A program made the translations under genes and the position numbers. From Gammaproteobacteria bacterium (lineage in GTDB: Bacteria > Pseudomonadota > Gammaproteobacteria > Burkholderiales > Burkholderiaceae_C), in assembly GCA_030054245.1 (NCBI GenBank), contig JASGCH010000029.1, forward strand, positions 1 to 10,772: a stretch of DNA of 10,772 nt, written 5' to 3'. A model generated the notes under the pieces. It saw only the letters and a program-made list of their open reading frames with translations. It did no database searches and was not told the DNA's origin. Shown piece after piece: positions 1-5,562 of the stretch. Numbering within the stretch: position 1 is the stretch's first letter; the number at the start of each line of letters is the position of its first letter.

Positions 1-384
1 GCTTCGCCTAGGCGCATGAGGAGCCGCGCCAACTCGACGCGGCTGTGCGCGTTGTTGGGGTTGCGTTCGGCGGCTTGACGCAACCAGCCCTCGGCTTCGG
101 GCCAGTGCGCTTCGCCTAGGCGCATGAGGAGCCGCGCCAACTCGACGCGGCTGTGCGCGTTGTTGGGGTTGCGTTCGGCGGCTTGACGCAACCAGCCCTC
201 GGCTTCGGGCCAGTGCGCTTCGCCTAGGCGCATGAGGAGCCGCGCCAACTCGACGCGGCTGTGCGCGTTGTTGGGGTTGCGTTCGGCGGCTTGACGCAAC
301 CAGCCCTCGGCTTCGGGCCAGTGCGCTTCGCCTAGGCGCATGAGGATCCGCGCCAACTCGACGCGGCTGGGCGCGTTGCCGGGG
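1..384 (-). repeat. 108-bp tandem coding repeats (three identical units plus a diverged partial)
   Basis: Units at 1-108, 109-216 and 217-324 are identical base for base by eye. A fourth, 325-384, differs at 347, 370, 379 and 380 and then diverges completely. The period is 36 codons, so gain or loss of a unit keeps the reading frame. Each unit encodes one TPR-like helix pair. The array reaches the window edge, so the copy number is unknown and could be collapsed or miscounted in an assembly. Confidence 0.95.
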
Positions 385-1520
385 AAAAGGCGCACGGTTT
401 CGCGCAGTACCCAAAGCTGTTGCTCGACCAAGTGCTGGTAGGCTAGCCAAGTGGCCCAGAAATTCCATACATAAGCGTTGCGTGGTTCCCACTCCAGTGC
501 CCTGTCAATGAACGACCCTAGGCACTGCAAGGTCTGGACATTAATATCTGCGCGTTTGAGCAGTAAATTGCCGTGATTGCACAAGCTGTGCACAAAATAA
601 TAACCATCGCCGCTGTACTGGGCGTAGCGGCGGTAGCCTTCTAACAGTTGCAACATTTGCTGGCTGGCTTTCTGGCTGGGGATTTGGCGGTTTTTGATGG
701 CATCTTGGGCTTGCTTGTTTTGATCCCAGCTTGGGCAAGCAGGCGCACTGCTCTTGGGGTTTTTTTTCGGTTTTTCTGGCTGTAAAGTGCGGGCGAATTC
801 AGGTAGGTACTGGCTAGATCCGTGGCTGGTGTGTAGCAAAGCATCCATCAGCACTTCTTGCCAGTGCTGGGGTGAGCGGGGGTAGAGTCCGCGTAGGGCG
901 GCGAAGCGGCGATGAAAGGCGGCGGCTTGTTGTTCTAATGTGCCAGATTGTTGGCCGTAGTGCCGTAGTAGAGCCGAGACTTGCAGGGTTTGGTGCTGGC
1001 GTTGGTCGTTGCCGGGCAGGCGTTGCAGACCCAAGAGCGCGACGCTTAAGTATTCGGAGCGTGGGTTGGCGGCAAGTTGTAGCCATGAAGCTACTGCTTG
1101 GTCGTCGGTTTGGCCTTGGGTGAGCAGGCGGTGCAATGCTAAAGCAGGATCGCGCTCTGGGGCCAAGCGCAGTGGGACCAGCCAAGCCAGCCAATACGCT
1201 TGTGCTTGGCGCAACTTCTCGCGGCTCTCAGGTAGTTCCAGCAGTTGCAAAGCTTCTAGTGCTTCGCCAATGCGCAGGCTATAGACATCAAAACCAAGGC
1301 GGCGAACCTCTTGCGCGTAATTATCGCGCATGGTGCTCAGCCAATCGAACAGGGCGCGGTCGAGCTTGGTGCGGTCAGCTGGTTGTTCTGCTGGAAACGC
1401 ATCATAGAGCACCTGCGGCAGGTCGCGTCGAAGGCTGATGCCCAAGGTGGTGCGACCTCGGAACAAATCAGCCAGGGCTTGTTCAGGTTTAAGCTGAAAC
1501 TGTTCGCGCCAAGACTTCAT
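1..1520 (-). CDS. TPR-like repeat protein, 3' end outside window
   Basis: Reading the minus strand from ATG 1520-1518 gives 506 uninterrupted codons to the left window edge, so the C-terminus is missing. The protein begins MKSWREQFQLKPEQALADLF and its first ~345 residues look helical, with no family I recognise; there is a Lys/Pro/Ser-rich stretch around residue 250 and no signal peptide or membrane segment. From about residue 365 it becomes a run of 36-residue units of the type HWPEAEGWLRQAAERNPNNA followed by SRVELARLLMRLGEA. Spacing of the conserved A, A and P fits tetratricopeptide repeats (normally 34 residues) with two extra residues between the helices. TPR arrays normally bind other proteins, so a scaffold role is inferred. 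The ATG overlaps the TGA of the preceding gene by four bases (ATGA), implying translational coupling with that protein, its most likely partner. The gene is G/C-rich compared with the right half of the window. Confidence 0.8.
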   Translation of the reverse strand, partial: MKSWREQFQLKPEQALADLFRGRTTLGISLRRDLPQVLYDAFPAEQPADRTKLDRALFDWLSTMRDNYAQEVRRLGFDVYSLRIGEALEALQLLELPESREKLRQAQAYWLAWLVPLRLAPERDPALALHRLLTQGQTDDQAVASWLQLAANPRSEYLSVALLGLQRLPGNDQRQHQTLQVSALLRHYGQQSGTLEQQAAAFHRRFAALRGLYPRSPQHWQEVLMDALLHTSHGSSQYLPEFARTLQPEKPKKNPKSSAPACPSWDQNKQAQDAIKNRQIPSQKASQQMLQLLEGYRRYAQYSGDGYYFVHSLCNHGNLLLKRADINVQTLQCLGSFIDRALEWEPRNAYVWNFWATWLAYQHLVEQQLWVLRETVRLFPGNAPSRVELARILMRLGEAHWPEAEGWLRQAAERNPNNAHSRVELARLLMRLGEAHWPEAEGWLRQAAERNPNNAHSRVELARLLMRLGEAHWPEAEGWLRQAAERNPNNAHSRVELARLLMRLGE

Positions 1521-2461
1521 GCTCGACCCTCCATGTCTTCACCAAAGTCATCGCGGCTAGAGGCAATGCGTAGGCTCAGCAAATGCACATCCCGTGCTGA
1601 GCGCAGTGCGCTGGCGCTGGTAGCTTGGTCTTCGGGGTAGATGTGGCGGCGGGAAATCGTGCCCAATTTCAGCAAGTGTTTGGGCTGATAGTCAAAACGA
1701 GCGTGGAGAATTTCCGCCGTCAGCGTTTCTGCTTGCCCAGGCCCTAAATGCAAGGTTGCCCCATAAGGATGAGCCTTGGGCACTGGAAAAAAGAACTGGT
1801 GCATGCCACCATCTAAAGCGGTGGGTAGCGCCATGGCCGCTGGCCAGTCCAGCCGCCTCTGGCTTGTCAGCACATCGGCCAAGTCATAAACCATCAAAGC
1901 CACAGGAATGCCTTCTGAGGTATCAGGGTCGTAGCCCCCTAGGCCCATGCGGTCACGCAGTTGATTTGGCCAGTCGGCGGCTTCGGTCTCGGCTTTTACT
2001 TCATCCAGAAAACCCGCGTAGCACGGTCGGTTATCGCGGTTCTTGTTCCAGTCGTCAAACAATTGCTTTACGCTGGCTTGGGAGTCGATATCATGGGTAG
2101 CGGCAACAAGCAAGTTTTGGAACTCTTTCATAGTCAAGTTCCATATCGACTTGAGAAGCCAATCCAAGGCTTCTAAGCGAACCAGAGTTTGATTGGGTAA
2201 ATCCTTGAGATATATCTGTTGATTGAGAGGCATGAAGGTGTCAGGGGTGGTGCGGCTACTGACCTTGACCTTGCTTTCGTAGTAGAGCTTGCTGGCTTCT
2301 TGCCAATCTAAAAAACTGCCAATGCGCGTGGGGTCGGGTAAAAAGGCCAGAAAGGCTTGCCAGCGCTCCGCAGAAATCCGTTCATCGAAACGACAGTTGT
2401 CGGCGATGGCGGCTTCAATCACAGAAGGGGAGCGGCTGAGGTCTTGAAGAAAGGCTTGCAT
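1517..2461 (-). CDS. Unrecognised 314-aa protein, first gene of the TPR operon
   Basis: Translation starts at ATG 2461-2459 (MQAFLQDLSRSPSVIEAAIA) and ends EDMEGRA-stop at 1517. I do not recognise the family. The N-terminal ~150 residues look helical and rich in Trp, Leu and charged residues. The C-terminal half alternates likely beta strands, for example GIPVALMVYDLADV around 185-198 and HQFFFPVPKAHPYGATLHLG further on. No signal peptide, transmembrane segment, Walker motif or obvious catalytic motif is visible, so a cytoplasmic soluble protein is likely. The stop overlaps the start of the TPR-like gene (ATGA), indicating a coupled pair and probably a complex. No good Shine-Dalgarno sequence precedes the ATG. 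The reading frame is long, clean and compositionally like its partner, so it is very likely real; its function is unknown. Confidence 0.8.
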   Translation of the reverse strand: MQAFLQDLSRSPSVIEAAIADNCRFDERISAERWQAFLAFLPDPTRIGSFLDWQEASKLYYESKVKVSSRTTPDTFMPLNQQIYLKDLPNQTLVRLEALDWLLKSIWNLTMKEFQNLLVAATHDIDSQASVKQLFDDWNKNRDNRPCYAGFLDEVKAETEAADWPNQLRDRMGLGGYDPDTSEGIPVALMVYDLADVLTSQRRLDWPAAMALPTALDGGMHQFFFPVPKAHPYGATLHLGPGQAETLTAEILHARFDYQPKHLLKLGTISRRHIYPEDQATSASALRSARDVHLLSLRIASSRDDFGEDMEGRA

Positions 2462-2509
2462 GGGAGCTGGTATAATGGCTTAGATGGAGGTAGATTTTAT
2501 CACAGATTT

Positions 2510-2749
2510 AAGACGGTTGCAGCACCGCGGCTACGCCACGGGTTACACTGTTAAATTACTAAGTTATGTATGTTCGGCAGTTCGTTGCGCTATCCATTGC
2601 GCTTCCACTCGCTGGTCTCGCATATACTCAATATGCGAGACTGGGAGCGCCTACCATAATCATCTTCGGAAATGAAGCTGGTTGCGCGCAACTCAAGCCT
2701 TGTACTTTGGTAGCTCGCCGAGCGGCATAGTCGATGGTGCAACGGTCTT
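2510..2749. mobile_element. MITE-like element with imperfect terminal inverted repeats
   Basis: The left end reads AAGACGGTTGCAGCACCG (2510-2527). The right end, read on the minus strand from 2749, is AAGACCGTTGCACCATCG. Eleven of the first twelve bases match, and with a two-base gap about 20 of 26 match. The ~240-bp interior has no convincing gene; the short minus-strand frame at 2590-2784 resembles nothing. The ends are the same motif found in the other intergenic gaps of this window. A non-autonomous transposon or its remnant is inferred; no clear target duplication was found, and a host-specific intergenic repeat is the alternative. Confidence 0.5.
2615..2641. repeat. Perfect 11-bp inverted repeat with 5-base loop
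   Basis: GTCTCGCATAT (2615-2625) and ATATGCGAGAC (2631-2641) are exact reverse complements around the loop ACTCA. No T-run follows on either strand, so it is not a standard intrinsic terminator. It lies inside the 2510-2749 element, about 155 bases upstream of the unrecognised operon's first ATG. It may be the element's own hairpin or an operator. Confidence 0.7.
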
Positions 2750-2777
2750 AGTTGAGCAACGCCCATCACCAGCCGAT

Positions 2778-2792
2778 GGCGCAACAGTCTTT
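2778..2792 (-). repeat. Copy of the intergenic AAGACYGTTGCACC motif
   Basis: On the minus strand this reads AAAGACTGTTGCGCC and continues ATCGGCT. It therefore resembles the right end at 2749 over about 20 bases (GTTGCRCCATCGRCT). Two right-hand ends thus lie about 43 bases apart in the same orientation, as if a second element end, or a partial duplication, sits beside the 2510-2749 element. Confidence 0.6.
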
Positions 2793-3003
2793 GGATAAGC
2801 TATAATACGCAAGGCGAATTTTTTGCTTAATGGGTCCGGAAGTTTGATTTTTTAAGTTGGGTCATGCGACCGTCGCAAAACGCCTCGACGGTCATGCGCT
2901 CAACTGATGGGTTGAGAAAGGAAAGAATATGCGTTAGGCAACACACGCCACTTGTGTCGTTAGCTTAGGCTTGCTCAGACATTTTTACATTTTTGCAAAT
3001 TCC
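2793..3003 (+). other. Structured gene-free spacer upstream of the GFA-fusion gene
   Basis: No gene is seen here. TATAAT at 2801-2806 could be a plus-strand -10 box, but no matching -35 is spaced properly. Downstream, GACCGTCG (2868-2875) pairs exactly with CGACGGTC (2886-2893). CTCAAC (2899-2904) pairs with GTTGAG (2911-2916). GGTCATGCG occurs twice, at 2860-2868 and 2890-2898. A looser hairpin involves AACACAC near 2940 and GTGTCGTT near 2955. Together these could be an untranslated leader, an operator or a small RNA; none of the three can be chosen from sequence alone. Confidence 0.35.
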
Positions 3004-3993
3004 ATGTACATCACAGGTAAATGCCATTGCGGCGCAATCTCCTTCAAAGCTATGGTCGATCCACTGCGCGTTATGGTGTGTCACTGCGCGGACTGCCAGA
3101 TGTTCTCTGGGGCACCGTTTCGAGCGGTTCTGCCGGTTCCAGCAGAAGATATAAGTATCTCTGGAACTGCCAAGCACTATGTCAAGGTCGCTGAAAGCGG
3201 TAATAAGCGAGTTCAGGCCTTCTGCCCTGATTGCGGAACCCAGTTGTACGCAACAGAGGGCGATGGCGTGCCGAAGGTTCTGAACCTCCGCCTTGGTTGC
3301 GTAGATCAGCGCGATCAACTTCCCCCCGCGACTCAAATCTGGGGAATGTCTGCAATGCCATGGCTCGAGAAACTCTCTGCCGTACCCATGCACTGCAAGG
3401 GTATGGCCAGCCGTCTCCAGCCCCCGAGCTTCGACTTTAGGCATCGTAATCCAACCTCAGCCGCCGCCATGCTCATCCCTGAAGTCCAACACTTTGCATC
3501 TCGAAGTATTCTGTGCTGGTTGGCAACCGTGAGTGCCAATGGTCAAGCCAATGTCTCGCCGAAAGAAGTTTTCGCCGTCTTCGACACCCATCACTTGGTT
3601 ATCGCAAACATCGCGTCACCCACAAGCGTACGCAACATTGAAGTAAATCCACTCGTGTGTGTCAGCTTCATTGATGTCTTCGTCCAGAAGGGCTTCAAAG
3701 TCATGGGTACCGCGCGAAGTTGGAGGAATACAGAGTCCGAGTTCGCTCATTGGTCTGCGCCATTGCTGGCAAAAGCCGGCACTCGGTTCCCGATTCACAG
3801 TGTCATTGTCGTTAAGGCGAGTGCCGTCGAACCCATTCTTGCCCCAAGTTATCGACTCTACGCGGCAGAGACCAGCGAGGAATCTCAGGTTGCCTCAGCC
3901 ATGCGTGCTTACGGTGTTCAGCCCGATCGCGGCGATGCCTCATCCTTCGCTCAAGCAGAATGCCAATGGCAGGATAGCCAACCAAAGCCATAG
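3004..3993 (+). CDS. GFA-family zinc domain fused to PNPOx-like flavin-binding domain
   Basis: The 329-aa frame has two halves. Residues 1 to ~130 match the GFA (glutathione-dependent formaldehyde-activating enzyme-like, Mss4 fold) family. It opens MYITGKCHCG and carries the full zinc-ligand set: C7, C9, C26, C28, C31 and the CPDC pair C74 and C77. Residues ~156 to 329 look like a pyridoxamine-phosphate-oxidase-like flavin-nucleotide-binding protein, opening MLIPEVQHF and containing CWLATVSANGQANVSPKE and later FPIHSVIVV. I chose ATG 3004 because it gives the usual GFA N-terminus; a TTG at 2971 would add 11 uncharacteristic residues, and neither has a clear ribosome binding site. The linker (about 134-155, including QPPSFDFRHRNPTSAAA) looks like translated spacer, suggesting two once separate genes. 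Catalytic substrates cannot be told; many GFA homologues do not act on formaldehyde. Confidence 0.8.
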   Translation: MYITGKCHCGAISFKAMVDPLRVMVCHCADCQMFSGAPFRAVLPVPAEDISISGTAKHYVKVAESGNKRVQAFCPDCGTQLYATEGDGVPKVLNLRLGCVDQRDQLPPATQIWGMSAMPWLEKLSAVPMHCKGMASRLQPPSFDFRHRNPTSAAAMLIPEVQHFASRSILCWLATVSANGQANVSPKEVFAVFDTHHLVIANIASPTSVRNIEVNPLVCVSFIDVFVQKGFKVMGTARSWRNTESEFAHWSAPLLAKAGTRFPIHSVIVVKASAVEPILAPSYRLYAAETSEESQVASAMRAYGVQPDRGDASSFAQAECQWQDSQPKP

Positions 3994-4005
3994 ATATAAG
4001 ACAGA

Positions 4006-4038
4006 AGACTGTTGCACCGTTGGCGGGTGCCAAAGTCT
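4006..4038. repeat. Imperfect inverted repeat of the intergenic motif between convergent genes
   Basis: AGACTGTTGCACC (4006-4018) faces GGTGCCAAAGTCT (4026-4038), giving a 13-bp stem with two mismatches and a 7-base loop. It fills most of the gap between the converging GFA-fusion gene and the YafS-like gene. Its right arm begins in the TGA stop of the latter. It may stop transcription from both sides, although neither strand shows a U-tract after the stem. Confidence 0.6.
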
Positions 4039-4706
4039 CATGAGGACAGTCCACGGTGTAAGGATTTGGATGGCACGAGGTCAGCCCAAAATATCTGACC
4101 CAAATGGGGTAGCCATCGATCACCTATTAATTCCAGCGCGCGAAAATCGACATATTTTACGCATAACCTTGGTTGATAGCAGGCAAACCCAGCGTTGACG
4201 GGGCGCATACCTTGTGCGTACAAAGCGGTCAAGAGCTCGGTGCGAGCGACTTGGTAAACCGGTTGTCTCTCCCAGAATGGAAACTGCTGGTGTAGGTACT
4301 CTATGGTTTTTGGTGGCAAGTTAAAAATCGTCAGCATTAGATGGCCTGAGGGTTTGAGTTTTTGTTTGGCCGCCCGCAGTATTTCAATCGGGGAAGGGCT
4401 GATTTCTAGGGTATGTGGTAGGGCAATAAAGTCTAAAGATGCGTCTGCTAGCTGTGAGAAGGGTGTGTGTGCAGGGTCGGTGGCGTCGGTGAGGTGGGTG
4501 GATATGTTAAAATAGCTGTAAGTTTCTAAGGACGGGGTGGTTGACTGGGTCAATTGCAAGCCGTTGAAACGAGCGAATTGTAGGGGGAGTTTATAGGCAC
4601 CACAGGACTTTTGGAGACATCGGTCGTACGCGGTAATTTCCCAATTTATCATATAGTTGAACCATGGATCAGGTAGCAGAGCAGATAACGCTTGGGGAGG
4701 AGTCAT
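4038..4706 (-). CDS. YafS-like SAM-dependent methyltransferase family protein
   Basis: The 222-aa product aligns in pattern with E. coli YafS, recalled from memory. The segment DPAHTPFSQLADASLDFIAL then PHTLE (about 77-101) and the following LRAAKQKLKPSGHLMLTIFN (about 110-129) correspond to the post-motif region of class I methyltransferases (type 11). As in YafS there is no canonical GxGxG SAM loop, so activity is uncertain. Position supports the call, since this family commonly lies divergent from gloB. The C-terminal GDRWLPHLGQIF resembles the family end, but the last dozen residues (VPSKSLHRGLSS) are atypical and stop exactly at an intergenic repeat. The ATG at 4706 overlaps gloB's ATG; an internal ATG at 4652 would remove the overlap. 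Neither has a strong ribosome binding site. A TATAAT on the minus strand at 4744-4739 could be its -10. Confidence 0.75.
   Translation of the reverse strand: MTPPQALSALLPDPWFNYMINWEITAYDRCLQKSCGAYKLPLQFARFNGLQLTQSTTPSLETYSYFNISTHLTDATDPAHTPFSQLADASLDFIALPHTLEISPSPIEILRAAKQKLKPSGHLMLTIFNLPPKTIEYLHQQFPFWERQPVYQVARTELLTALYAQGMRPVNAGFACYQPRLCVKYVDFRALELIGDRWLPHLGQIFWADLVPSKSLHRGLSS
4694..4700 (+). promoter_or_regulatory. Shine-Dalgarno sequence of gloB
   Basis: GGGGAGG ends four bases before ATG 4705. It decides that start over an in-frame ATG at 4657, which would add 16 residues not seen in glyoxalase II proteins. Confidence 0.75.
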
Positions 4707-5484
4707 GAGGTTAACGCCAATTCCGGCATTTAATGATAATTATATATGGCTGTGGCAGGTGGCCGACCAAGCTGTGGTGGTGGACCCCGGCGATGCTACC
4801 CCGGTGCTGGCGTATTTGGAGCAAAAAAAACTCCAGTTACACGCTATCCTCATTACCCATCATCATGGGGATCATGTGGGGGGCTTAGAGGCTTTGGCAC
4901 CTAGGGCGAATGTGGTTATTTTACCTGCAGATGAAGTGGCGAAGGTAGGATTTTCGCATTTTCGACGGGTTGCCGATGGAGATGAATTTGAACTATTAGG
5001 ACAGCGCGTTCAGGTCATAGCGACTCCAGGTCATACCTTAGGTCATATCTGCTACTTTTTACCTGATACGCCACCTCAACCTATGCTTTTTTGTGGGGAT
5101 ACCTTATTTAGCGTCGGTTGTGGTCGCTTGTTTGAAGGCACACCGACACAGATGTGCCAATCTTTGCAAAGACTGGCTCAATTACCGGGAGACAGTTTGG
5201 TTTGTTGCGCACATGAATACACGCTGGGCAATATTCGGTTTGCCTTGTCGATAGAGCCAGAGAACCCAGATTTATTACAATATAAGCGTACTTGCGAGCA
5301 ATTGCGGGCTAGCTCTAGGCCAACGCTACCCACTACCTTGGCTTTTGAATGCGAGGCCAATCCCTTTTTGCGTGCCCATTGGCCGTCGGTACAGGAAGCG
5401 GTCGCCAAAATCGCTGGCATTTCTTCACCGTCAACTTGGATAACTTGGGCGAAACTGCGGGAATTAAAAGATAATTTTCGCTAA
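4705..5484 (+). CDS. gloB: Hydroxyacylglutathione hydrolase (glyoxalase II)
   Basis: This enzyme hydrolyses S-lactoylglutathione to D-lactate and glutathione, the second step of methylglyoxal detoxification, in the cytoplasm. The 259-aa product (E. coli about 251) starts MRLTPIPAFNDNYIW, typical of the family. It carries the metallo-beta-lactamase metal site THHHGDH (51-57), H110 in PGHTLGH, D132 in GDTLFSVGCGRLFEGT and H170 in AHEYT. ANPFLR near the C-terminus belongs to the helical substrate-binding domain. All ligands for the dinuclear metal centre are present, so it should be active. It is divergent from the YafS-like gene with overlapping start codons, so its promoter must lie inside that gene. 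mltD follows 78 bases downstream in the same direction. Confidence 0.95.
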   Translation: MRLTPIPAFNDNYIWLWQVADQAVVVDPGDATPVLAYLEQKKLQLHAILITHHHGDHVGGLEALAPRANVVILPADEVAKVGFSHFRRVADGDEFELLGQRVQVIATPGHTLGHICYFLPDTPPQPMLFCGDTLFSVGCGRLFEGTPTQMCQSLQRLAQLPGDSLVCCAHEYTLGNIRFALSIEPENPDLLQYKRTCEQLRASSRPTLPTTLAFECEANPFLRAHWPSVQEAVAKIAGISSPSTWITWAKLRELKDNFR

Positions 5485-5509
5485 GGAATAAGGCTCCTCG
5501 GTGAAAGTC

Positions 5510-5524
5510 GTGTAACGGTTTTTT
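5510..5524 (+). repeat. Degraded copy of the intergenic motif after gloB
   Basis: GTGTAACGGTTTTTT resembles the complement form GTGCAACGGTCTT (11 of 13 bases). It lies about 25 bases after the gloB stop and ends in a T-run, so it could also help terminate gloB transcription. Taken alone the match is weak. Confidence 0.3.
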
Positions 5525-5562
5525 GATCGAGGTGCTATGGTCATAAATAGGCAATCATTTAT

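Noticed and set aside
1..384. Regular direct repeats that could suggest a CRISPR array.
   Set aside because: The units are contiguous without spacers, are multiples of three long and translate as TPR-like helices in one open frame.
872..1438. Several plus-strand open frames opposite the TPR-like gene.
   Set aside because: They are overlapping shadow frames of a G/C-rich gene; the minus-strand frame is continuous and shows real repeat structure.
2590..2784. 64-residue minus-strand open frame in the spacer.
   Set aside because: It reads through the perfect hairpin and a motif copy, and its sequence shows no protein-like pattern.
2860..2916. tRNA gene, because of clustered small stems.
   Set aside because: No TTC-type T-arm, CCA end or four-arm layout could be fitted.
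2825..2966. Possible integron attC site: GCGTTAGGC at 2931-2939 ahead of a GFA-type gene, which is a common cassette cargo.
   Set aside because: The matching RYYYAAC core is only approximate (GCTTAAT near 2825), no convincing L-box pairing was found and no second attC follows the gene.
2971..3003. TTG start that would lengthen the GFA-fusion protein by 11 residues.
   Set aside because: GFA proteins typically begin just before the GxCHCG motif, which the ATG at 3004 gives.
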